From IMG/VR virus record IMGVR_UViG_3300045952_000261, positions 1-28,544 of that record: 28,544 nucleotides of DNA; one strand, written 5' to 3'. The stretch is from a virus. Below are positions 21,251 to 28,544 of the stretch, one piece after another. Position 1 is the stretch's first letter; each line of letters starts with the position of its first letter. The position numbers and the translations under genes were made by a program. The notes beneath the pieces were generated by a model. It was not told the DNA's origin. It did not search any database and worked only from the letters and a program-made list of their open reading frames with translations.

Positions 21251-21281
21251 AAAAAACCTCAGTACTTGCTATGTACTGAGG
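21251..21281 (-). terminator. Terminator of the 21289-21516 cassette
   Basis: A 9-bp perfect stem CCTCAGTAC/GTACTGAGG with a 7-nt loop, then six T residues on the minus strand. The stem is identical to that at 21571-21595. Confidence 0.9.
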
Positions 21282-21288
21282 CCTTTGA

Positions 21289-21516
21289 TCAGATGTTCTG
21301 ATTCAGTGTGCTCGTTATCCGAAGACGTAGCTTCTTGTCTCCAAGCACAGTATTCGGGTCTTTGAGCAACTGTTGCAGTTGCTGCGGTGACAGACGCACT
21401 GTACCGTCAAACTTTCTCAGTTTCATTCCGATAAACGCGCCTGCGAACGCAGCAGCACTGCCCGCTGCTATAAGCATCGAATCTCTGTACTCTTCCTTGA
21501 ATTCGTCCCAGGTCAC
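21289..21516 (-). CDS. Small single-pass membrane protein (cassette)
   Basis: A 75-residue protein starting VTWDEFKEEYRDS (GTG), with one span (MLIAAGSAAAFAGAFIGMKL) and a C-terminal polar domain (VRLSPQQLQQLLKDPNTVLG). The GTG at 21516 has an ideal AGGAGG 4-5 nt upstream; the longer frame would begin inside element copy 11. Confidence 0.75.
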   Translation of the reverse strand: MTWDEFKEEYRDSMLIAAGSAAAFAGAFIGMKLRKFDGTVRLSPQQLQQLLKDPNTVLGDKKLRLRITSTLNQNI

Positions 21517-21539
21517 TTGCCCTCCTTTCGTAATCTTCT

Positions 21540-21564
21540 CATTACAGGAGCTGTTGATCATGCG
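21540..21564 (-). promoter_or_regulatory. 25-bp promoter-like element, copy 11
   Basis: Minus strand: CGCA, TGATCA, ACAGC, TCC, TGTAAT, G. Confidence 0.75.
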
Positions 21565-21565
21565 G

Positions 21566-21595
21566 AAAAACCTCAGTACTTGTTAGGTACTGAGG
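21566..21595 (-). terminator. Terminator of the 21603-21800 cassette
   Basis: Stem CCTCAGTAC/GTACTGAGG (21571-21595) with a 7-nt loop, followed by five T residues on the minus strand. Confidence 0.85.
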
Positions 21596-21602
21596 CTTCC
21601 TT

Positions 21603-21800
21603 TCAGTTCTCTTCGACGATTCTGTAGAACTCCAGGTCCACCAGGAACTGATCGGTGTTCTTGATGACCTTCTTGATCTCTGCGATACGAGCCTTCCTCG
21701 CCTTCCGGTATCTCCGGTAGCGGTTCAGCTCTCGCACAGTCATGACGGTCGCAAGACCACTGATCGTTCCGATCAGGACCTTCTTCTGTTCATCTCTCAT
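21603..21800 (-). CDS. Small basic protein with hydrophobic segment (cassette)
   Basis: A 65-residue protein: MRDEQKK, a short hydrophobic stretch (VLIGTISGLATVMTV), a very basic region (RELNRYRRYRKARKARIAEIKK) and a C-terminal helix. The Shine-Dalgarno AGGAGG directly abuts element copy 12, as in the 20333 cassette. The basic region could bind nucleic acid or the inner membrane face. Confidence 0.75.
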   Translation of the reverse strand: MRDEQKKVLIGTISGLATVMTVRELNRYRRYRKARKARIAEIKKVIKNTDQFLVDLEFYRIVEEN

Positions 21801-21812
21801 CTGATTACCTCC

Positions 21813-21837
21813 TATCTAAGGGGCTGTCAAATATGCG
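21813..21837 (-). promoter_or_regulatory. 25-bp promoter-like element, copy 12
   Basis: Minus strand: CGCA, TATTTG, ACAGC, CCC, TTAGAT, A. The most divergent copy, still without gaps. Confidence 0.65.
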
Positions 21838-22040
21838 AATTGCTCTCCAGAATCTTCCCCCCGGGGATTTTTTGGCCTTGAAAATGGCGATTCCTTCGGA
21901 AAGGCCCCTATTTGCCCTCAGGAGCGACGAAAGGAAATCTGCGCACCTTTGATACCCCCCACACCCTTTTCGTGGCTTAGAACGCAACACAGAGGGGTGT
22001 TTCTTACGAAAGAGGCAAAAAATGTCAGCAATTGTCGAGA
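21838..22040. other. Non-coding stretch with G/C tracts
   Basis: About 200 nt without a credible gene. On the minus strand it holds a purine-rich run (AAAGGGTGTGGGGGG, near 21955-21970), then GGGGCC...GGCC and GGGGCCTTTCC/AAGGCC-type pairing and CCCCGGGGGG near 21858. It is the only such region between the tail genes and the membrane cassettes. A short frame (21805-21990) crosses element copy 12 and has no ribosome site. It could hold a replication origin, packaging signal or structured RNA; none can be assigned. Confidence 0.4.
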
Positions 22041-22079
22041 AAAACAGAAAGGCCGTGCTGAATTCTCTTCAACACGACC
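22041..22079 (-). terminator. Terminator behind the 22122-22406 gene
   Basis: A 12-bp stem with two G-T pairs (GGTCGTGTTGAA/TTCAGCACGGCC, 22051-22079) and a 5-nt loop, followed on the minus strand by TTTCTGTTTTT. Confidence 0.85.
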
Positions 22080-22121
22080 TCTCCGCCTTGTTTCAACCTT
22101 TGGGGTTGAATCCGTCTTCTG

Positions 22122-22406
22122 TTACCTCGTTTTGAGGAACATCTGGCGTGCGTTCGACGTCACGACATGCTTCTGTTCGTACGCGACCATGATGAGGATT
22201 CCCATCAAGTTCCCAGCTACTATCGCCAGTGTGTCGTTACTGATCGGTTTGTTGGCCTTCTCAGCCTTCATCCGTGTCAGTCTCTCCAACTGGTCTAGTA
22301 GTTTATCGAACTCTGGGTCCTCCACACCATAGGTGCGCATACCTTCCAGAACTTTGTCGATCGGTTCGTCGTACACCGATGTTCGCTTCCTTCTTGGCAG
22401 CTTCAA
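22122..22406 (-). CDS. Small membrane protein (cassette)
   Basis: A 94-residue protein: basic start, a helical charged region (IDKVLEGMRTYG...LLDQLERLTRMKAEKANK) and one span near the C terminus (LAIVAGNLMGILIMVA). I recall similar proteins from actinophages, with no function. The start is TTG at 22406 with AAAGGAG upstream. It follows element copy 13 and is the first cassette after the holin-like gene. Confidence 0.75.
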   Translation of the reverse strand: MKLPRRKRTSVYDEPIDKVLEGMRTYGVEDPEFDKLLDQLERLTRMKAEKANKPISNDTLAIVAGNLMGILIMVAYEQKHVVTSNARQMFLKTR

Positions 22407-22431
22407 CGTGACTCTCCTTTCTTGTTTCTCC

Positions 22432-22456
22432 TATTATAGGAGTTGTTGAATATGCG
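22432..22456 (-). promoter_or_regulatory. 25-bp promoter-like element, copy 13
   Basis: Minus strand: CGCA, TATTCA, ACAAC, TCC, TATAAT, A. It lies just behind the stop of the holin-like gene and is the first copy met after the tail module. Confidence 0.75.
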
Positions 22457-22461
22457 GAAAG

Positions 22462-22821
22462 TCAGTCAGCACGTGTTTGAACGACACGGAACGTGATCCT
22501 GGCCTTGTCAGCTAAGACTTCCGGGTCCTTCTCGAGAACGAGGGCGAAATCGCTCGCACCGCCCCCATCCTGCTTCACGACGAATTGCCCGTCGAGTCCA
22601 GCGTCGGATTCCTCGTATCGCTTCCTGCTGACCTCAACCGTGCCTCCGAGCACAGTTGATAGGATAGCAATCGACCCCAACACCTGTTCCACTGCAGGGA
22701 AGCCCCAGATCGCCGATAAGCCGAAATATAGCGATCCGAGCAACGGCAGAACGACGAGAACGGTCTTCTTGACCGTATCGTACGCATCATTCGTCAGAAT
22801 TGGTTTCTGTGTGTCTGCCAT
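22462..22821 (-). CDS. Holin-like protein
   Basis: A 119-residue protein: MADTQKPILTNDAYDTVKK, then two close hydrophobic segments (TVLVVLPLLGSLYFGLSAIW and VEQVLGSIAILSTVLGGTV) separated by GFPA, and a hydrophilic C terminus. This matches the r1t-type holin layout that forms membrane holes for lysis. The start at 22821 follows the tail gene stop (TGAAATG). No endolysin is adjacent, so lysis genes are probably split. Confidence 0.7.
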   Translation of the reverse strand: MADTQKPILTNDAYDTVKKTVLVVLPLLGSLYFGLSAIWGFPAVEQVLGSIAILSTVLGGTVEVSRKRYEESDAGLDGQFVVKQDGGGASDFALVLEKDPEVLADKARITFRVVQTRAD

Positions 22822-22822
22822 T

Positions 22823-23935
22823 TCAGCTCCCAAGGATTTCGAGTGTTGGATGTGAGCTTTCTCCCGTTTCGTCGACAATCTCGACATACTCCACGACGCG
22901 CATCGTTGAAATCGGTCCGTAACTGCTGTCAACGGACACAATATCGCCCATGTTGTAATCACGGCGATACGAGTAGGTTGGTGTACGCGAAATATCGGTA
23001 CGAGAGAGCTGTAGGCGCTTTTGCGCTTGTAGGGCCTGATTACCTCGAGTGGTCATAGCCGTACGTACGCTCGTCAACGTTGCTCCAGTCGGAATAACGT
23101 CGTATACGCCATCGATGTCACTGCCGTCGACCAGCATGACACGTCGATCCAGTCCTGTCTCCGGTCCATGCACCATTTGCTCGACATAGCGTCCTGAGAC
23201 GAGAGCCGAGGTCTTGAGCTTCTTGATGGACCAGAGATAGTCCGCTGAATCGATGTCTCCGTTCTTGGTGGAGAAGACCACTTGACTACGACGATCGTCC
23301 CCATCGTGGATGAGAAGCGTCGCATTGGCTCCTGGTTGTGGCAGGCCGGCAACGTTGTGCGGACGGATCCCCCTCAACCCAAGGTCATTGACCTCGAGAA
23401 TATCGACGAGCTCCTTCATCACATTGTTGCGCTTGACCGTTCTCGCCTCACTGACGCCAGTACCAGACACATCGTTTGCTCCAACCAAAGACGGAATACC
23501 GTCACCAGCATTGATGACAGTGCCCACCCGTATGTGGTCGTTGATGAGCGTCGTACCTTGAATCCACGTGTAGTTGGCTGGCAAGGTGTAGAGCGACACA
23601 CTGATGCTGGCAGGCGGAGAGGCCCAGTTGTTGTTCTGTCCGACAATTCGACTCTCGAGAAGCGTCTGCAGGCTTCGACCAGTGATGGTCAAGAGAGGAT
23701 CTGAGTCCACATCCTCGGCAATCTGATGATTCTCCACCACCATGACTTCGAGAGTCTTGTGATGGGAAATAAGAGTGCCGAGTGGAAGGAAGTCACGCAA
23801 TCCTGAGCTCAGTTTGGCTTTGATCTCGAATTCGCCAGGATCCCTGTACCTCTCTGTCCAAGAAGCGCTGTCCCATTCGTCGATTGACTCTCCGCTGGTG
23901 AACGTACTGGAGTTGTTGAAACGGAACAGATCCAT
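22823..23935 (-). CDS. Gp37-like tail protein (ReqiPepy6 family)
   Basis: A 370-residue tail protein. The opening MDLFRFNNSSTFTSGESIDEW, with WTERYRDPGEFEIKA close behind, and the middle LTITGRSLQTLLESRIVG match the ReqiPepy6 Gp37-like family, which sits after Dit in actinophage and Firmicutes siphoviruses and forms part of the tail tip hub. The C-terminal half (YRRDYNMGDIVSVDSSYG...ISTMRVVEYVEIVDETG) is typical. The ATG at 23935 shares a base with the Dit stop (TAATG), so a longer frame upstream is rejected. Confidence 0.8.
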   Translation of the reverse strand: MDLFRFNNSSTFTSGESIDEWDSASWTERYRDPGEFEIKAKLSSGLRDFLPLGTLISHHKTLEVMVVENHQIAEDVDSDPLLTITGRSLQTLLESRIVGQNNNWASPPASISVSLYTLPANYTWIQGTTLINDHIRVGTVINAGDGIPSLVGANDVSGTGVSEARTVKRNNVMKELVDILEVNDLGLRGIRPHNVAGLPQPGANATLLIHDGDDRRSQVVFSTKNGDIDSADYLWSIKKLKTSALVSGRYVEQMVHGPETGLDRRVMLVDGSDIDGVYDVIPTGATLTSVRTAMTTRGNQALQAQKRLQLSRTDISRTPTYSYRRDYNMGDIVSVDSSYGPISTMRVVEYVEIVDETGESSHPTLEILGS

Positions 23936-24780
23936 TACACCCCCCAGTACGCTACATCGAAGCGGAGTTCCTCCCACGTCATGGCCGCAAGGTTCACGAA
24001 GTGGAACTCGTTGAACCCCGGAAACACGAGCGGCTGAACAGAAGTCGGGTCGATTCGATCGAGTAGATGCGTTGTCGCACCACTACGAACCATGTACAAA
24101 TATCGGTTCGTGAACTCGCTCGAGAAGTAGATCACGTCATTCGCCTGGAATGGCGAGGCTGGCGTGACCTTGAAGTCCCATGTTGGATTCGTCGCTTTGT
24201 CCTGGATCGTGAAGCTCGGAATCGTGCTCGTGATCTTGAACCGCATGGTGAATCCATGAGGAGCCGTGGAAATGCTGTCTGCGACGACAATCGGGTTCAC
24301 GGTTGGCAGATCGTCCACGGTCATGACAACCGGGTTGATGCCTCGGAACATCGGGTCGTTGCATCGGATGGTGATCTGAAGTTCAGGCGTCTTCGAGAAA
24401 TATGGCACCTCGAACTTGATCATGTGGCCTTCGATCTTGGCGACCGTGGCTGCACCAGAGATGAATTGGAGCGTGAGTTTCCCCGATCTCGTTGCAGAGA
24501 TCACTCGGTACAAGTTGTCCCGAATATAGGAGATGGACTCATTCAGGTTGAACCGAGGGTTCAAGACAATTCGAATGATGATGTCTCGAGCCTTCAGTCT
24601 GAAGTCGTAGAACCGATCCGACCCATCCTTGCTGAAGCCATAGAATCGAGGAGTGATCTCCTCAGCGTCCAGGCCGACGATCGTCCGCACCATGTACGGC
24701 GATTGGGAAGACACATTCCTGAGATCGAAGCTGATTGCCTCTGACTCGTTGGAATATAGACTGACACTTGTCACTCTCAT
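23935..24780 (-). CDS. Distal tail (Dit-like) protein
   Basis: A 281-residue protein directly after the tape measure gene. The N-terminal part (VGLDAEEITPRFYGFSKDGSDRFYDFRLKARDIIIRIVLNP, then ISYIRDNLYRVIS) and the central PYFSKTPELQITIRCNDPMFRGI are characteristic of the siphovirus Dit N-terminal domain, which forms the ring linking tail tube and tip. Its start overlaps the tape measure stop (ATGA). The C-terminal beta-rich region (PIVVADSISTAPHGFTMRFKI) is a likely galectin-like domain. Confidence 0.75.
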   Translation of the reverse strand: MRVTSVSLYSNESEAISFDLRNVSSQSPYMVRTIVGLDAEEITPRFYGFSKDGSDRFYDFRLKARDIIIRIVLNPRFNLNESISYIRDNLYRVISATRSGKLTLQFISGAATVAKIEGHMIKFEVPYFSKTPELQITIRCNDPMFRGINPVVMTVDDLPTVNPIVVADSISTAPHGFTMRFKITSTIPSFTIQDKATNPTWDFKVTPASPFQANDVIYFSSEFTNRYLYMVRSGATTHLLDRIDPTSVQPLVFPGFNEFHFVNLAAMTWEELRFDVAYWGV

Positions 24781-27700
24781 GGGATTGCCAGCTCCTCCTT
24801 CGCCATCGTGATCTGGTTACGGGTCTGCTTGTAAATATCACCCGTTGACAGCTGTGTTGGGGCGTTGATCGTCTGATTGAACACGACATCGCCACCAGGG
24901 GTGGTTCCTGCCGCTGCGGTTTCGTCCTCAACCGGAGTCGACGTCCTGGCGATCGTCTGCGCCTGAATATACGCAGGATTGAATGGGATGCTCGCCGGTG
25001 GCATCATTGTGCCAATCAGCGCTGCATCCTTTCGCACCTGTGTAAGGTCAAGTACAGGAGTGATCGTCGGGTTGATCGCCTCAATATCACCGACCATGTT
25101 GTTGAAATCTTTGAGCTTCGACTTCACGCTGTCAGTGAGGGTTGAGAACTGCTTGTCCATCGCCTTTTCTGGGTTGTTGTTCTCCTCAACTCCTACGGCC
25201 ATACCTTGCATCATCAGGTCGCCAATCTCCATGAAGAGCTTGGATGGTGATCCAATCCCCAAGAAGCTACCGATCGAGCCGACAGCAGACCTGAGTCCAC
25301 CGACAATGCTCGAGCCGATGTTTGCGACCTTCCCAGCGAGTCCGAACGTCATACCATCGAGAATCGCCCCGACAAGACGTCCACCAGCAGCACGAAGCTC
25401 GCCGGAGTGCGTCTCGACAGAGGAAGCCAAAGAGTCGACGAACGTGACAACCGTCTCCATCGCAGCGTCCGCAATATCGCCAGCAGCTTCGCCAATGCCG
25501 GTGATCAGGTCAATGATCACATCAGTACCAGCTTGGATGATGTCGCTTGCCTGATTGCCAACTTCAGTGATGAATGTCGTGATCAACGTCCCCACAGCCG
25601 TGACAACCTTCGACAGGTTGGTTGTCATGCCCTCGAGGAAGTCAACCAAAGCATCCGTACCGGCTCTGGCAATCTTCGTTGCGTTGTTACCGACAGCTGT
25701 GACGAATTTGGCGATCATATCGCCAACGGCGTTCACAACCTTAATGAGGTTGTCTGTGATACCGCTGAGGAACTTGATCAACGCGTTCACACCAGCTGTG
25801 ACGATCTGTGTGTGCATTCCAACAATGGTGTTCAACAACGTCGTGATCACGGTGACAACGGCTGTCGCCACCTTGGCCAAGTTGTTGGTGAGACCACTGA
25901 GGAACTTGATCAACAGATTCACTGCTGAATCGATGATCAGTGACAGATTTGCAGCGATGGTGTTGATGAACGTCACAATCAGGTTGACAATCGCACCAAT
26001 ATACAAAGGCATAGCCGCAGCGATGCCGTTGATGAAGTTGGTGATGATCTCAACGCCGACTGTTACGATCTGTGCGATGTTGTCCCGAATACCTGTCAGC
26101 AGTGCAAGAATCAGCTCCATGCCAAGCGTGACAAGCTGCGGAATAAGCGTACGGATCGTCTCGATGATCATCGTGAACACAGCGATCAGTGCCTCTTGGA
26201 TCTTCGGCATGACCTCGATGATGAGTTGCAGCAGCTCCAGGAGGAGCAGCTTGAGTGCTTCGACAAGGATCGGTAGCCCCTCGATGAATACGGTGACCAT
26301 CTCGAGCATCCCAACAGCCAACTGTGACATCAGCATCGGGATTCTCAGGATGAGTTGATCCGCAATATCGAGTAGAGCTTGAATCGCTGCCGTACCAGTT
26401 CGTGCAAGGATCTCCAGCGCTTTAGCGATCGACAATATGCCGACGCCGGCCAGAGCCAACCCTGCTCCAAGGAGGACGATTGCAACGCCCAGTGCGAGAA
26501 GTGCTGCAATAGCACCTGTCGCCATGATTGCGTACGCAACCGCTGCGAGAACTGCAAGAGCCGCAGCCAATGCAACCAACGCAGTGATGATCTCAGCAAT
26601 GCTGAGACTAGCCATCTCCTTGATGACCTTTGCCAGAATAAGCAACGACGCAGAGACGATGGCGATAGCAACAGCTCCGCCAATAGCTCCGTTCATTGCG
26701 TGTGCGCCGAGCGCCAGCACCAGAAGCGCTGCACCCATGGCTACGATTCCCTTGGCGATCTCTCCCCATGACATGCCACCGAATGCGTCCATCGCCTTGG
26801 CGATGAGCAGCAACGAGACAGACACAGCGAGTAGACCTGCACCGACGAGAAGCATGTTCCCCGGCATGAGACGCATACCAATGGCGATTGCCACGAGTCC
26901 ACCTGCGACGCCGGCAAGACCCTTCGCCATCTGACCCCACGACAACGCAGCAAACGCCTCGACGGCATTTGCCAGAATACGAAGGGACACAGCGATGAGT
27001 ACGAGCCCAACGCCCTGTGCAGCCAAGCCTTTCGGCATGAGACGCATTGCTCCAGCCATGATCAGCAGCCCAGAGGCGATACCAACCATGCCCTTGCCCA
27101 TCTCTGCCCACGACATCGTCGCAAATATCTTCACAGCAGCTGCGAGGATGTTGAGCGCTACGGCGATCAGCAGGAGACCAGCGCCCATGCGGATCATGCC
27201 ACCTGAGGTCTTCGACATGATGGCGGTTGCTACGGTTAGGACACCGAGCAGAACCGTTACACCAATTAACCCCCGGAGCAATTCTCCCCAACTCATTGAG
27301 CCAAGAATCTTGACTGCAACGGAAAGGATCACCATCGCTGAGGCGAGAAGGATGAGACCACCGGCGATGATCCCAAGCTTTGCCGCAGATATGGTGCTGA
27401 ACCCGACCTTGTTGAGAAGGGCAAACGCGCCGATCAGCTGACCGAAGCCAACCGCCATTGCGCCTAAAGCCCTGGTCAGAGCAGCCGAATCGATCATGGA
27501 CAGGACAACCAGAGACGCCGTGAGGATACCGATCGCAATTGCGATCTTCATCAAGGCCTCTGCTTTGAGGTTGGTCTGCATTGCGCCGAGCACACCAGTC
27601 AACTGGTCCAGAGCGTCAGTGATCCCTCCAAATATCCCGCCACTCAAGTCGACACTGAGGCCGTTCTTGAGGAATTGACGGAGAATAAGGACAAGACCGC

Positions 27701-28544
27701 CGAGCAATCCGGTGTTGAGTGTGTCCAGTGCCTTGCTGAAGTCACCTTCGCTGAACGCTTCGGAGAACTTGTCCCCGAGTTCACCGAGCCACTTGGATAC
27801 CTGTTCCCAAATATCCCCGAGGACCTCGCCGACACGTCCGAAGAGCTTGCTCAGCACCTCTCCAATGCTGCCAAGCGCCTTCCCGAGGTTGTCGAATCGA
27901 GCAGATATGCGATCAACGGCACCTTCAGCTGCGTTACCAGCTCCACCAGTGAAAGCGGAGAAGAACTCTCCGATGAGACCGATCAGTTCACGAACGAACT
28001 GGACCGGACCCTTCACTGCTGCGGTCAGACCTTGGAAGAATCGCTTGATTGCTCCGCCCTCGACAAGCATCTCACGAAGCTTGGAAACGAAGTCGCCAAT
28101 ACTTGCGATGCCCTCCATGATCTTGCCACTACCGAGCCCAAGAAGCTCTGAAACCAAGGAGGCGATGAACTTCACGCCTTCCTTGATGACTTCCCAGCCG
28201 ATACTGAGAACTGAGAACAGCCCAGTGAATATGCGCTTGATTCGCTCAAGCGTCTCTGCCGACGGCGTAAGCCGTTGCATGAAGTCACCGAACGCTCTGG
28301 TGAGTTCCATCAGCCTTTCAGCGGTCATCGGAGGAAATACCTCACGGAACGCATCCTTGACTGCCGTCAGAACCTTCCCTAGTGCCTCGAATCCAGTCTT
28401 CAGACCGATGATCAGTCGATCACGTCCACCAAGATCCTTCCAACCTTGGAGCAGTTCGTTGCGAGCGTCCGAAGACTTCTTCACGAAGTCGCCGATTGAC
28501 GCACCGATGCCGCCCCAGAGTTGCTTCGCTTCATCGAAGTTACC
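24777..28544 (-). CDS. Tape measure protein (5' end outside window)
   Basis: At least 1255 residues; the frame stays open to the window edge, so the true start is outside. N-terminal visible part: helical with LIGLIGEFFSAF-type hydrophobic stretches. Middle: five or more tandem ~38-50-residue hydrophobic units with an MSWGE/AxxKG signature (for example MSWGEIAKG, MSWAEMGKG, LSWGQMAKG). Then four or more ~50-residue repeats of the form I..AG.dalI.FL.Gi..NL.KVv.AVg. C-terminal region: LGIGSPSKLFMEIGDLMMQG, typical of phage tape measure proteins. It sets tail length and is packed inside the tube. Its tail assembly chaperone is not adjacent in this window. Confidence 0.9.
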   Translation of the reverse strand, partial: GNFDEAKQLWGGIGASIGDFVKKSSDARNELLQGWKDLGGRDRLIIGLKTGFEALGKVLTAVKDAFREVFPPMTAERLMELTRAFGDFMQRLTPSAETLERIKRIFTGLFSVLSIGWEVIKEGVKFIASLVSELLGLGSGKIMEGIASIGDFVSKLREMLVEGGAIKRFFQGLTAAVKGPVQFVRELIGLIGEFFSAFTGGAGNAAEGAVDRISARFDNLGKALGSIGEVLSKLFGRVGEVLGDIWEQVSKWLGELGDKFSEAFSEGDFSKALDTLNTGLLGGLVLILRQFLKNGLSVDLSGGIFGGITDALDQLTGVLGAMQTNLKAEALMKIAIAIGILTASLVVLSMIDSAALTRALGAMAVGFGQLIGAFALLNKVGFSTISAAKLGIIAGGLILLASAMVILSVAVKILGSMSWGELLRGLIGVTVLLGVLTVATAIMSKTSGGMIRMGAGLLLIAVALNILAAAVKIFATMSWAEMGKGMVGIASGLLIMAGAMRLMPKGLAAQGVGLVLIAVSLRILANAVEAFAALSWGQMAKGLAGVAGGLVAIAIGMRLMPGNMLLVGAGLLAVSVSLLLIAKAMDAFGGMSWGEIAKGIVAMGAALLVLALGAHAMNGAIGGAVAIAIVSASLLILAKVIKEMASLSIAEIITALVALAAALAVLAAVAYAIMATGAIAALLALGVAIVLLGAGLALAGVGILSIAKALEILARTGTAAIQALLDIADQLILRIPMLMSQLAVGMLEMVTVFIEGLPILVEALKLLLLELLQLIIEVMPKIQEALIAVFTMIIETIRTLIPQLVTLGMELILALLTGIRDNIAQIVTVGVEIITNFINGIAAAMPLYIGAIVNLIVTFINTIAANLSLIIDSAVNLLIKFLSGLTNNLAKVATAVVTVITTLLNTIVGMHTQIVTAGVNALIKFLSGITDNLIKVVNAVGDMIAKFVTAVGNNATKIARAGTDALVDFLEGMTTNLSKVVTAVGTLITTFITEVGNQASDIIQAGTDVIIDLITGIGEAAGDIADAAMETVVTFVDSLASSVETHSGELRAAGGRLVGAILDGMTFGLAGKVANIGSSIVGGLRSAVGSIGSFLGIGSPSKLFMEIGDLMMQGMAVGVEENNNPEKAMDKQFSTLTDSVKSKLKDFNNMVGDIEAINPTITPVLDLTQVRKDAALIGTMMPPASIPFNPAYIQAQTIARTSTPVEDETAAAGTTPGGDVVFNQTINAPTQLSTGDIYKQTRNQITMAKEELAIP

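Noticed and set aside
21805-21990. 61-residue basic minus-strand frame
   Set aside because: No ribosome site, runs through element copy 12, and composition fits non-coding DNA.
18034-22456. CRISPR array from the recurring 25-bp element
   Set aside because: Spacing is irregular (160 to over 500 nt), copies lie before genes, and gaps hold genes rather than spacers.
22462-22962. 166-residue version of the holin-like protein
   Set aside because: The first 47 residues are the shadow of the Gp37-like gene end; the ATG at 22821 directly follows its stop and gives normal holin length.

Overview
The window is part of a tailed (siphovirus-like) phage genome. Every gene I can support is on the minus strand, so transcription runs from high to low coordinates. 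Base composition is moderately GC-rich. A Gp37-like tail protein of the Rhodococcus phage ReqiPepy6 type and a secreted protein with a CHAAG domain reminiscent of actinobacterial exported proteins point to an actinobacterial host; this is an inference. I see no integrase, immunity repressor, tRNA gene, endolysin or terminase here.

Layout in the direction of transcription. (1) 28544-22823: 5'-truncated tape measure protein, a Dit-like distal tail protein and a Gp37-like tail protein, each overlapping or abutting the next. (2) 22821-22462: a holin-like protein. (3) 22456-17760: small cassettes, most encoding one short single-pass membrane protein, many with their own 25-bp promoter-like element and a hairpin terminator. 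Multi-armed non-coding units lie between some of them. (4) 17755-14516: five tightly packed conserved phage genes, including a protein paralogous to the one at 18061-18816. (5) 14502-10279: a 1247-residue protein carrying an SF3 helicase, a PrimPol-type primase and a family B DNA polymerase in one chain, followed by a single-stranded DNA-binding protein. (6) 10286-7475: accessory genes, with a protein ending in an Acb2/Tad1-like domain (possible sponge for cyclic-nucleotide defence signals), a secreted Ser/Thr-rich protein and a 2-oxoglutarate/Fe(II) oxygenase. (7) 7472-90: further membrane cassettes, an SF2 helicase, a NUMOD4/HNH protein, a VRR-NUC nuclease, a PD-(D/E)XK nuclease and a 936-residue protein with the DFDGD catalytic signature of double-psi beta-barrel RNA polymerases, flanked by helix-turn-helix segments.

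The most interesting candidate system joins parts 3 and 7. A gap-free 25-bp element occurs 13 times on the minus strand: CGCA, 6 nt, ACA(A/G)C, 3 nt, TATAAT-like, purine. Almost all copies precede small membrane-protein genes or structured non-coding units. It has no conserved -35 box. Two features do not fit a host sigma-70 start about 7 nt downstream of the TATAAT: in two copies the Shine-Dalgarno sequence directly abuts the element, and in three non-coding units a long inverted repeat begins at the AAT inside the element. Initiation inside the element would fit both, as expected for a single-subunit phage RNA polymerase, and this phage appears to encode one. The link between polymerase and element is inference.
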